64,000 nucleotides of DNA from Synechococcus sp. CC9902. Its GTDB lineage: Bacteria > Cyanobacteriota > Cyanobacteriia > PCC-6307 > Cyanobiaceae. The position numbers were made by a program, and so were the translations under genes. The DNA is taken from the NCBI RefSeq assembly GCF_000012505.1, contig NC_007513.1, positions 868,001 through 932,000 of the forward strand, in the 5' to 3' direction. Below, piece after piece: positions 1 through 6,336 of the stretch (positions are counted from its first letter, which is position 1; each line of letters begins with the position of its first letter). The notes beneath the pieces are model-generated. The model made no database searches. It saw only the letters and a list, made by a program, of their open reading frames with translations, and was not told where the DNA came from.

Positions 1-7
1 CGCATGG

Positions 8-466
8 GTGAGATGTGGATGGTTTGCGCGAATCACACCGATGCCAATTCACATCACGGACATTGATTCAATGAAAGGAGATGGTGATTGCGCTAGCAAT
101 CGAAAGCGCATTGCCATCGGTGTTGCACCGATGGGAACCATTGCCATTGGGATTGTGCCGATGGGCGTGATCTCGATCGGCGTGGTGCCGATGGGGGTGG
201 TGTCGATTGGTGTGGTCGCCATGGGTGTGTTCAATGCCGCAATCGTGGGCATGGGGTTGATCGCGGTGGGGTTCAACACCATGGGCGTCTTAACCGCTGG
301 ACCCATGAGCATGGGCTTGATTCAAATCCGTTCCACTACAAATCCTCGCTATCTCGCTTACCCCTCACGGGAGCAGGCTGAAGAACAGGCCGCAAAACTC
401 GGTTGCCACGGTGTTCATCGCATGGGTGACCGTTACTGGATGCCCTGCAACGAGCATCCTCAGTAA
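8..466 (+). CDS. Decapeptide-repeat protein with DUF3721-like C-terminus
   Basis: About residues 36-105 are built of seven tandem ten-residue units with a central Pro/Ala-Met-Gly and a hydrophobic-Gly pair (VVPMGVVSIG and variants), visible in the DNA as a degenerate 30-bp repeat. The last ~35 residues are different: YPSREQAEEQAAKLGC, then HRMGDRYWMPC, which resembles the small cyanobacterial family DUF3721. The repeats are hydrophobic and Gly-rich, suggesting a membrane-associated or stacked beta structure, but the function is unknown. The frame is open to the left window edge; GTG 8, ATG 41 and ATG 71 are possible starts and none has a clear ribosome site. The next gene, a Fur regulator, is convergent. 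Confidence 0.65.
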   Translation: MRCGWFARITPMPIHITDIDSMKGDGDCASNRKRIAIGVAPMGTIAIGIVPMGVISIGVVPMGVVSIGVVAMGVFNAAIVGMGLIAVGFNTMGVLTAGPMSMGLIQIRSTTNPRYLAYPSREQAEEQAAKLGCHGVHRMGDRYWMPCNEHPQ

Positions 467-476
467 TGAGTTGTTG

Positions 477-956
477 TCAGGTCTGACAGTCAGTGCAGAT
501 GGCTCTGACATTCAGGCTTGATTCAATCAATTTGAAGTTCAATTTTTCTGCTGCTTCTGCCCCAGCGGCAAGAATTGACTCACTCTCAAATTCTTCGGTG
601 CGTCCACAGCGGATACAAACCACGTGGTGGTGGTCTCTGTGGTCATCGTCGGCTAATTCAAATCGGCGTCCCCCCTCACTGAGTTCCAGCTCTTGCAGAA
701 ACCCCATGTCTGCGAGCAGACGGAGGGTTCGATACACCGTGGCTAGGGACACTTTGAGTTTGAGATTCACCAGTTGCTGATGCACCTCCTCAGCGCTGAG
801 GTGGCAGCCGGCACCGCGCAGTTCAAAAAGTTCCAGCACCCTTTTGCGCTGGGGGGTGAGGCGCCGTCCGCCTTGATGCAAACCATCTTCGAGGGATCCG
901 TCCTCAGGATTTTGTGCTGAAGACGGCGACACCCGGAGTTGAACAGTTGTTCTCAA
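477..956 (-). CDS. Fur-family metal/peroxide-responsive transcriptional regulator
   Basis: DNA-binding repressor of the Fur superfamily. The N-terminal winged helix shows RLTPQRKRVLELF and SLATVYRTLRLL, which matches the recognition helix of the family. It is followed by the His-rich metal site HRDHHHVVCIRCG and a second CxxC near the end (CTDC), so a structural zinc site is likely. The C-terminal half (EFESESIL) is closest to Fur rather than Zur, but PerR cannot be excluded. Length (159 aa) is normal. No ATG is available: an in-frame stop lies just upstream of TTG 956, so translation starts at TTG 956, at a GTG eight codons later, or at a further TTG. No Fur box was recognised upstream. Confidence 0.88.
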   Translation of the reverse strand: MRTTVQLRVSPSSAQNPEDGSLEDGLHQGGRRLTPQRKRVLELFELRGAGCHLSAEEVHQQLVNLKLKVSLATVYRTLRLLADMGFLQELELSEGGRRFELADDDHRDHHHVVCIRCGRTEEFESESILAAGAEAAEKLNFKLIESSLNVRAICTDCQT

Positions 957-1100
957 TAGTAACGACTAATGAGAGTTCTCACCATGAGCTAATCAACTCG
1001 TGTTGATGACGCCATGACTTCTGTGATCCGGATTTCAGGGGTAATTGATGCCCCCTTGAAACCGGTGATACGGTCCAGATGTTCGTTTGTTTTGGGCTGA

Positions 1101-1367
1101 ATGGAAACCCATGTGCTCACATTCACCATCACGAAACCATTCAGCGAATGGGTGAAGACCTACGACGCATCAAGTCCGCTCCAAAAAATGGCTGGCATTT
1201 CATCGCTATATCGCGGGGTGAGTCCGGATGACCCCACCAAAATTTGTGCTGTGATGCAGGCCAAACCCGGTGTCATGGCCCAATTTATGGAAGATCACAA
1301 AGACACGATTGCCGCCTCGGGGCACGTCCTGGAGAGCACGGTTGATCAGGTTTTTGTGGATGCCTAA
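1101..1367 (+). CDS. DUF3764 family small protein
   Basis: 88-residue protein beginning METHVLTFTITKPFSEW, with LYRGVSPDDPTKIC and AASGHVLESTV, which I recognise as the DUF3764 family of marine picocyanobacteria. It looks like a small dimeric alpha/beta-barrel type fold (a beta strand, then repeated strand-helix units), but no function is known. There is no signal peptide and no cysteine pair. Its TAA stop shares one base with the ATG of the next gene (TAATG), so the two are probably translationally coupled. The 144-bp gap to the divergent Fur-family gene should hold promoters for both. Confidence 0.8.
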   Translation: METHVLTFTITKPFSEWVKTYDASSPLQKMAGISSLYRGVSPDDPTKICAVMQAKPGVMAQFMEDHKDTIAASGHVLESTVDQVFVDA

Positions 1368-1633
1368 TGGCGTGGGTTGCAGCGAAGGCTTGGACGAGCC
1401 AACGGGCCGTTGGGGGATATCGCCATTTTCAGCTCGTGACCCAAGGCGGCAAGGGGGATCAGCGCTGGGTCGAGCTATCGGCTGTTCTTGACCCTGCCCA
1501 TCGGGAACGTGTTCTGTGGCGTGACCTCAACGATGCCAAGCACTGGTGCAGTGGTTGGCAGCAGATTGTTGAAAACGACGATGACGTTGTTAACCATCAA
1601 CACGACGTTAAATCTGCTGAGGCTGTGGAGTGA
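1367..1633 (+). CDS. TIGR02450 / DUF2389 family Trp-rich protein
   Basis: 88-residue protein. The core (WTSQRAVGGYRHFQLV, GGKGDQRWVEL, RVLWRDL, WCSGWQQI) has the conserved Trp/Arg pattern of the TIGR02450 Trp-rich family found in cyanobacteria and proteobacteria. The biochemical role is unknown. The ATG overlaps the stop of the DUF3764 gene by one base (TAATG), pointing to coupling. The C-terminal ~20 residues are acidic and His-rich (DDDVVNHQHD) and appear to be a lineage-specific tail. It is convergent with the next gene, which ends 6 bp away. Confidence 0.78.
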   Translation: MAWVAAKAWTSQRAVGGYRHFQLVTQGGKGDQRWVELSAVLDPAHRERVLWRDLNDAKHWCSGWQQIVENDDDVVNHQHDVKSAEAVE

Positions 1634-1639
1634 CGATGT

Positions 1640-1912
1640 TCAGTTCATGCGCTGTTGCGACTCTCGAAATGCTTCAAGTTTGTCGATATCTTTTTCCTCA
1701 TCGATGGTGTAATCAGTGAGAATTAAGGCCTTCCCGATGGTGCCAAGCGCGTATTCGATTCGATCTAAATAAAGCCTTCCGTCTTTGTTTTGTCGTGCTG
1801 CTCGGATCACTTCAGGTTTTAGTTGAGTCGAGAGATGTTCGATGGTGTCAGCAATCTCGCGAGCTTCGATCAGGGGACTATTTGGATCCATTGATTCGAC
1901 ATTTTCACGCAT
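1640..1912 (-). CDS. Conserved hypothetical protein, helical
   Basis: 90-residue soluble, charged protein predicted to be mostly helical. No motif, signal peptide or membrane segment can be seen and I do not recognise the family. ATG 1912 is chosen because an AGGAC lies about a dozen bases upstream; an internal ATG at 1891 lacks a ribosome site. It lies 18 bp downstream of the 2OG-Fe(II) oxygenase-like gene on the same strand, so the two may be cotranscribed. Confidence 0.6.
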   Translation of the reverse strand: MRENVESMDPNSPLIEAREIADTIEHLSTQLKPEVIRAARQNKDGRLYLDRIEYALGTIGKALILTDYTIDEEKDIDKLEAFRESQQRMN

Positions 1913-1930
1913 TCATCTTGACAGAGTCCT

Positions 1931-2617
1931 TTAAAAACCCTGCACCATGGGTCGTTGATTGGACAAGGAGATATTTCCCGTGGCTTGTGGTCTTGGTGGA
2001 CCAGGAATGGCTGTTGCATTGAAGGCCAAGGACCACCGTTCACCGTCTCCACGAAAAGGCATCACGGAATGAGGTTGCCAAGCAGGAAAGATATAAAACT
2101 CTCCAGGTACAGGGAGGACGTAATGGGCCATACCTGTACGGAACGACTGCAAATGCCACTCTTCAGGACCGTGAAAACACAGTTGTCCGTCAAAACTGTT
2201 GGCAGTGATCTGGGGGGGAGTTTTTAAGAAAATCACCCCCGAGAAGCTGCCGCCGTGGGTATGGGTGGGGTTGTAGTCCCCAGCAATTTGGCAATTCAAC
2301 CAAAGATCAATGAGCTTTAGCTGGTAGTTCCCAGCACCCCATGGTCCACGACCTTGGGGTGGCTGACGGTCGATGACATGGCGGATCCAGCGCTCGCATC
2401 CGGGTAAAAGGTGATCTCCGATCAAGCTCCGCACACCTGGTTGCCCAGGTTTCAGCTCCCGCTGTTGCGTGAGCTGACCGGCCAGTTTCAAGGACGCATC
2501 AGGATTGCCCTCCGGGTTTTTCAACACCTGGGCCCCCAATGCCAAAAGCTCCTTCAGCAGGGGAGTTGGCAACTCACCCTTGAGAATGGAACGTGGGAAA
2601 AGATCAACAACTTCCAT
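1931..2617 (-). CDS. Putative 2-oxoglutarate-Fe(II) oxygenase (TIGR02466 family)
   Basis: Predicted non-haem iron oxygenase of the cupin-like fold. The facial-triad pattern is visible: a first His in NPTHTHGGSFSGVIFL, a distal His in FPAWQPHSV, and the 2-oxoglutarate-binding Arg in GERWSLAFN. The upstream LIDLWLN segment and the order of motifs match the TIGR02466 family, common in marine cyanobacteria and cyanophages. The substrate is unknown. The start is set at ATG 2617 because GAAGGA stands just upstream; a longer frame begins at 2638 without that support. The protein is 228 aa. The divergent lipoprotein gene begins about 50 bp away. Confidence 0.8.
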   Translation of the reverse strand: MEVVDLFPRSILKGELPTPLLKELLALGAQVLKNPEGNPDASLKLAGQLTQQRELKPGQPGVRSLIGDHLLPGCERWIRHVIDRQPPQGRGPWGAGNYQLKLIDLWLNCQIAGDYNPTHTHGGSFSGVIFLKTPPQITANSFDGQLCFHGPEEWHLQSFRTGMAHYVLPVPGEFYIFPAWQPHSVMPFRGDGERWSLAFNATAIPGPPRPQATGNISLSNQRPMVQGF

Positions 2618-2667
2618 GGGTCCTTCTCGTGTTCTCAACGCATCGTGCCAGCGTTAGACGCGTCTTG

Positions 2668-3240
2668 ATGTCCATGTTGATGGTCTCGATCCGTTCGGCA
2701 TTCTTGCTGGCCGTTCTGTGTGTTGTTGGTTGCACGCCTTCAGCGGAAACGCGATCTCCGCAATTGGTCAAAGTTCCACAAGAGCAGAGCCTGAACGCAG
2801 TTGTTCTTCCTGGTCAAGCGGGGCCCACATCAGATCGGCCTAAGGGAGAAACCCTTCGCCTCACCATGCGGAGAACCAACGACGTCTTCCCTGATGGCAA
2901 CAGTGTTTGGCTTGTGGAGTTGCATGGGGAGGGATCCCTATTGGCCCGTTGGAAAGCGGCAAGTGGGATTGCGCAACGTCAAACCGCTGATCGGTTGTGG
3001 AGTCCAGGAAATGCTTCACCGTTACCGGCTGGAACGTATCAACTTGGTACCCCTGAACCTTGGGGGGATGATATTTGGTTTGATCTTCAGCCTCATTTTG
3101 AAACCACGCGTAGCGCCTTAGGGGTTCACCGTTGCTATCCAGGTACCGGGTGTATCTGTATCCCCAATCGCACTGATATTGAGGCATTGGCGGCTTGGGT
3201 GAGGGCCTCAGGCTTGCGTGAAATTACGGTCAGCAATTGA
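2668..3240 (+). CDS. L,D-transpeptidase-like lipoprotein, divergent
   Basis: The N-terminus has a short basic region, a hydrophobic stretch and a lipobox ending VVGC, so the protein should be a lipid-anchored periplasmic protein. The C-terminal half ends with LGVHRCYPGTGCICIPNR, reminiscent of the His and Ser/Thr-x-Gly-Cys active site of YkuD-type L,D-transpeptidases that cross-link peptidoglycan. The match is loose: spacing is short and the usual Arg after Cys-Ile is replaced by Cys, so activity is inferred only. ATGs at 2668, 2674 and 2680 are all possible starts. About 190 aa. Confidence 0.6.
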   Translation: MSMLMVSIRSAFLLAVLCVVGCTPSAETRSPQLVKVPQEQSLNAVVLPGQAGPTSDRPKGETLRLTMRRTNDVFPDGNSVWLVELHGEGSLLARWKAASGIAQRQTADRLWSPGNASPLPAGTYQLGTPEPWGDDIWFDLQPHFETTRSALGVHRCYPGTGCICIPNRTDIEALAAWVRASGLREITVSN

Positions 3241-3522
3241 TACTCTGAGTTAATTGATAACCCTGGCTAGGACAAAAATATTTAGGTTATTTATAACTGG
3301 TGCTTAAATCTTGCCGGTTCTTGACGCATCTCTATCGTTTTGCTGAGATTTTTGATAATTAGAATTCCCTTGGATTTGATGGTGTATTGTCAAATTATAT
3401 TTTGAATTTCAATCATCGTTATTTGTTGCAGCCTTAGCAATTTCCTGTCTTTATTGACAGGTTGAGGTATTCAATTAATCTTCGGGTATGCCCTTGGTGT
3501 TGCAAAAAGGTCTGCTTGCCAT
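3241..3522. other. AT-rich intergenic region with a short hairpin
   Basis: No credible gene was seen. The stretch is clearly more AT-rich than its flanks. It contains one perfect 6-bp inverted repeat (CCTGTC at 3444-3449, GACAGG at 3456-3461, 6-nt loop). The hairpin is not followed by a T-run on the plus strand, so it is not a convincing terminator. It marks the start of a low-gene-density stretch reaching to about 5.8 kb. Confidence 0.5.
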
Positions 3523-3747
3523 ATGAGAAAAGCTTTGTTGACATCATCTGAGCTCAGATTTGCGCTTAAAAGCTTTGCGGTGAAAATATGTCTATTTTTT
3601 GTAATCGAGTTTTTGATATGTCAGTTTGATGATTCACGTTATGCCTGTCGGCTTGTTGCGCGTGGATTTCTCCCTTCACTTTTCGTGTTTGCGTTGATGG
3701 ATCTGCTGGTGATTCCTCGGTTACGACGCCGTATTAGAGCCCACTGA
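3523..3747 (+). CDS. Small hydrophobic hypothetical protein
   Basis: 74-residue ORF with two hydrophobic stretches (FAVKICLFFVIEFLIC and FLPSLFVFALMDLLVI) ended by a basic tail (PRLRRRIRAH), as expected for a small two-helix inner-membrane protein. I do not recognise the family. It sits in the AT-rich stretch and has no strong ribosome site in front of ATG 3523. A second small membrane-type ORF follows 87 bp downstream on the same strand. Confidence 0.45.
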   Translation: MRKALLTSSELRFALKSFAVKICLFFVIEFLICQFDDSRYACRLVARGFLPSLFVFALMDLLVIPRLRRRIRAH

Positions 3748-3834
3748 TCAAGCCAAGATGATGGCGGGTTTTCCCCCATACTTAAGACCTCATAAAGAAA
3801 TCATGTTCCTGTAAAATAATTCTTTTAATGCGCT

Positions 3835-4011
3835 GTGAAAAAAATAATAGGTCCCATTCGTCGAGCTTCTATTTATGGATCTGTGAGTTATCTCGGTCTG
3901 GTATTAATTAATAACAGTAACCTTGATCTTCCAAGTTTGTGGATCGCTTATCTCCCAATGTTTATCGCTGTCTATGCCCTAACTCAATGGCTTGACCGTC
4001 GTTTTGGTTGA
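3835..4011 (+). CDS. Small membrane-protein ORF, 58 aa
   Basis: Short frame starting at GTG 3835 and ending TGA 4009-4011. Translation starts MKKIIGPIRRAS, continues with the hydrophobic YLGLVLI and IAYLPMFIAVYAL and ends with the basic WLDRRFG. The positively charged N-terminus plus hydrophobic segments fit a tiny membrane protein. There is no recognised family and no clear ribosome site; support is the hydropathy pattern and the similar neighbour at 3523-3747. Confidence 0.4.
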   Translation: MKKIIGPIRRASIYGSVSYLGLVLINNSNLDLPSLWIAYLPMFIAVYALTQWLDRRFG

Positions 4012-4087
4012 TTGACACTTCAAGGACAATTCGCCCTGAATCAACCACTACTGCTGTGTTTGTTTGCTATTTTAAACTGAAGAGTTC

Positions 4088-4222
4088 TTATCCATGAAGA
4101 GAATACGCATTCGCCACTCCCCAAACAGCAAGTGCGGTAATCGTTGCAAAAACAACAGCTGTCCACGCCGCGAGCTCAGCCTGTTGCCCTTGGTTTTGCG
4201 AAGCCTGAAGACGACGTGCCAT
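4088..4222 (-). CDS. Single-pass small membrane protein, 44 aa
   Basis: Short frame from ATG 4222 to TAA 4088-4090. A polar N-terminus (MARRLQASQNQGQQAELAAW) is followed by one hydrophobic helix (TAVVFATITALAVWGV) and a short tail (ANAYSLHG). The layout resembles photosystem- or cytochrome-associated small subunits and high-light-inducible-type mini-proteins, but the ExxNGR motif of Hli proteins is absent, so it is not one. Function unknown. Confidence 0.5.
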   Translation of the reverse strand: MARRLQASQNQGQQAELAAWTAVVFATITALAVWGVANAYSLHG

Positions 4223-4301
4223 GGAGATTGATTTCAACTCTCCAGGTTTGGCTCAGGATGATGTCTCAATTCAAGGAATGTGATCAAATCAGAACGCTGT
4301 T

Positions 4302-4307
4302 GGAAGG
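4302..4307 (+). promoter_or_regulatory. Ribosome binding site for the 50-aa ORF
   Basis: GGAAGG followed by a 9-nt spacer to ATG 4317. It is the best argument that the small ORF at 4317 is translated, because most genes in this window lack such a clear site. Confidence 0.5.
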
Positions 4308-4316
4308 TTGATCTTG

Positions 4317-4469
4317 ATGGAATCGCTGTTTGCGCGGAGCACTTCCATCCTTTCATCCACGAACGAGAGAGATGATGGAGAGGGCATGCCAAAGCGTGGA
4401 ATGGCTGATGACTTCAGTCGTGAGTCAGGCTTCCCGTCGGATGGGTATTGGCGCTATCGAGCTTCATAG
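4317..4469 (+). CDS. Small hypothetical protein, 50 aa
   Basis: Short frame from ATG 4317 to TAG 4467-4469, preceded by a well-placed GGAAGG. The product is soluble and charged (MESLFARSTSILSS, NERDDGEGMPKRG, GYWRYRAS) without hydrophobic segments or cysteines. It coincides with a more GC-rich patch inside an AT-rich stretch, which fits coding. No family recognised. Confidence 0.45.
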   Translation: MESLFARSTSILSSTNERDDGEGMPKRGMADDFSRESGFPSDGYWRYRAS

Positions 4470-4693
4470 GTCGTCGATAGATCCCATCTAAACAAGATGA
4501 CGGCAGTGAAGACATTGCATACATGCCTAATGGATCGACTTGACGTTAGATAAGGGAGCTCAAAAAACTTGTTGATACTCAATATTAGGTTTAATACTGT
4601 TACAGTAAATCCAATGATTTTTGCAAATGTTATTTAATGAAAATCTTGAGTTATTTGCCAAGTCTTGTGCCTAATTGATCTTTTTAGTGCGAT
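4470..4693. other. AT-rich intergenic stretch without visible gene
   Basis: I see no coding frame of credible length on either strand, no tRNA-like fold and no strong hairpin. It separates the 50-aa ORF from the end of the 76-aa minus-strand gene. Confidence 0.5.
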
Positions 4694-4924
4694 CTATGAT
4701 TGATCTGTCTGTTCAGATTTTAATTTAGCAACAGCATCATTTTCGGCTCGCTCTTTCAATATTCTTTTGGAAATGCTCGCCACAGTGATGCCTTGTTCAT
4801 TTCGTAAAATCACGGAATCAATGCCTGTCGTACTTTTTGATAAATCAATATCTGAGGCCGATTGAATTTTGCCAGTGCTTATGGCGAATTGAATGGCAGT
4901 GCTGAAAGGATTTGTGTCTGCCAT
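4694..4924 (-). CDS. Hypothetical protein, 76 aa
   Basis: Soluble small protein beginning MADTNPFSTAIQFAIS with a charged, probably helical C-terminus (KRILKERAENDAVAKL). No motif or family recognised. ATG 4924 has an AGG about 12 bases upstream. The gene lies in the AT-rich low-density stretch with other small ORFs, so it may be lineage-specific. Confidence 0.55.
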   Translation of the reverse strand: MADTNPFSTAIQFAISTGKIQSASDIDLSKSTTGIDSVILRNEQGITVASISKRILKERAENDAVAKLKSEQTDQS

Positions 4925-5072
4925 AGCGGAGATTGACCTGTGGTGAATAACTCTAATTGATCAAAGCCGAGAGCGTCATTTTCGGTGCCGTTGTGTCTTG
5001 CCACTTCTATTGGTGCTGAACGTTTAATGCTGACGTTGGCTGGTGTGGTTTGAAGTTGAATGCTCTGCTAGA

Positions 5073-5240
5073 TCAGCGGCAGCATTTGTAAATTCTCTGC
5101 CGATCTGGTGTTCGTGCAACTTCTTTGCATTCTTCTCGATTTGGATTGGTTGGAGAGATGACCGTGAAGCATTCTGCCGCTAAAGAGCCAGTTCCAGTGA
5201 TTGCTAGCCCGGCTATGGCATAACTGATTAATTTGATCAT
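5073..5240 (-). CDS. Small secreted Cys-rich peptide, 55 aa
   Basis: Short frame from ATG 5240 to TGA 5073-5075. The N-terminus has a signal-peptide shape (MIKLISYAIAGLAITGTGSLAA). The mature part is about 33 residues with four cysteines (ECFTV, EECKE, YKCC), which could form two disulfides after export. No family recognised. No clear ribosome site; support is the signal-peptide architecture and the even Cys count. Confidence 0.45.
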   Translation of the reverse strand: MIKLISYAIAGLAITGTGSLAAECFTVISPTNPNREECKEVARTPDRQRIYKCCR

Positions 5241-5286
5241 TTTGTTTGAAAAATTGATTTCATATTAACAGCTATAGCCTGCGAGA

Positions 5287-5460
5287 TTAGTTTCTTGTTG
5301 TGAGTTTGGTCCAAGTTTTTTGATTTGAATCACCCGCCCACTGCCCTTGGCTATTCGGTACTTTTTCAAGGGTAATCACTGCGCCTGCAAAAATAATAAT
5401 GAGTGGAGCCAGCTTCCAGCCTTGATGACGATTTGTTTTTCGAAAAATGCAGCGTGACAT
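5287..5460 (-). CDS. Small membrane-anchored hypothetical protein, 57 aa
   Basis: Short frame from ATG 5460 to TAA 5287-5289. Basic N-terminus (MSRCIFRKTNRHQGWK), one hydrophobic segment (LAPLIIIFAGAVITL) and a polar, Trp-containing tail (QGQWAGDSNQKTW). This is the shape of an N-terminally anchored small protein with an exported tail. GCGGGTA precedes the start. Function unknown. Confidence 0.42.
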   Translation of the reverse strand: MSRCIFRKTNRHQGWKLAPLIIIFAGAVITLEKVPNSQGQWAGDSNQKTWTKLTTRN

Positions 5461-5551
5461 TACCCGCTAGGACTTGTTTCCATAGCTTTAGGTAAAGATG
5501 CCAGGGCTGGACTATGCAGCAGCTGTGTAAATGCTTTGAATCGGCTGAGAC

Positions 5552-5782
5552 TTAACGGGACGATTCAGGTTTTTCAATATCGCGGCGAATCAGTGCCAGT
5601 AGGTATGAGGGGGATTTGTAACGGGTCGGTAGGCAGCGATTCAGGGTTTCGAGATGACCCCAACACACTGTGCGTTCAATTTCTTTGGCTGATTTTCCCT
5701 GTTGTAGCAAGCGCCTTAATGCCTTGCAGTACATGGGATAGCCCGCCTCGAGTTCGCCGATGGTGAGTTTTGCCTGAGGCAT
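5552..5782 (-). CDS. DUF3136-like small protein
   Basis: 76-residue soluble protein with IGELEAGYPMYCKALRRLL, ERTVCWGHLETLNRCLP and YLLALIRRDIEKP. This pattern matches what I know of the picocyanobacterial family DUF3136. The three conserved cysteines (YCKAL, TVCWG, NRCLP) are not arranged as a known metal site. Function unknown. It ends the cluster of small genes; a strong inverted repeat (5858-5893) lies upstream toward ridA. Confidence 0.7.
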   Translation of the reverse strand: MPQAKLTIGELEAGYPMYCKALRRLLQQGKSAKEIERTVCWGHLETLNRCLPTRYKSPSYLLALIRRDIEKPESSR

Positions 5783-5857
5783 CGGACCGTCTCATCCACC
5801 AAAACAACTTATGCGTTCGTCGTTCCAAGAAAGTGAAGCTGTTTTGCTTCTTGACGA

Positions 5858-5893
5858 GGGGGTGCAGGTCGTTGTTTGTCTATCTGCACCCCC
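5858..5893. terminator. Strong inverted repeat downstream of ridA
   Basis: Perfect 10-bp arms GGGGGTGCAG (5858-5867) and CTGCACCCCC (5884-5893) with a 16-nt loop. It lies 35 bp past the ridA stop and could end ridA transcription or protect its 3' end. No T-run follows on the minus strand, so classical rho-independent termination is not assured. Confidence 0.45.
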
Positions 5894-5927
5894 ACTGATT
5901 TGGTGTTTCAGTGGTCAACGTCGAGTG

Positions 5928-6317
5928 TCATCCCATCCATGCGACGCAATCGATTTCGACCCGTGCACCTTTCGGAAGCGCTGCAACTTGAACACAGGCT
6001 CGGGCTGGGCTAACTCCGTCACCAAACATCTCCGCATAGATGGCGTTGACCGTTCCAAAATCGGCGAGATCAGCCAGAAAGACGGTGGTGCGCACCACCT
6101 GTTCCGCAGACGCTCCAGCTTCGCTTAGTACGGCTTTTAAATTTTTTAAAACCTGATGGGTCTCGGCCGCAACATCGCCATCTCCCACCATGACCCCTGT
6201 GGCTGGGTCAAGAGGGATCTGTCCTGAGCAGTACAACCATCCTCCAGCTAAGACAGCTTGGTTGTAGGGGCCAACGGGCGCTGGAGCCGCTGTGGTGGTG
6301 ATGGCTTGATTCGGCAT
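5928..6317 (-). CDS. ridA: RidA family reactive-intermediate deaminase
   Basis: Small trimeric enzyme (129 aa) of the Rid/YjgF/UK114 family, which hydrolyses reactive enamine/imine intermediates formed by PLP enzymes such as threonine dehydratase. Family marks are visible: APAPVGPYNQAV, GQIPLDPATG, and the C-terminal SPARACVQVAALPKGARVEID containing the substrate-carboxylate-binding Arg and the conserved Glu. Length is typical. Its ATG (6317) overlaps the upstream end of the divergent ABC ATPase frame, leaving almost no intergenic DNA. Confidence 0.93.
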   Translation of the reverse strand: MPNQAITTTAAPAPVGPYNQAVLAGGWLYCSGQIPLDPATGVMVGDGDVAAETHQVLKNLKAVLSEAGASAEQVVRTTVFLADLADFGTVNAIYAEMFGDGVSPARACVQVAALPKGARVEIDCVAWMG

Positions 6318-6336
6318 GGCGGGACAGCAGAGCAGA

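Noticed and set aside
957-1100. Fur box upstream of the Fur-family gene
   Set aside because: No recognisable 19-bp GATAATGATAATCATTATC-like site was present.
4088-4222. High-light-inducible (Hli) protein
   Set aside because: The small ORF has one membrane helix, but the chlorophyll-binding ExxNGR motif is absent.
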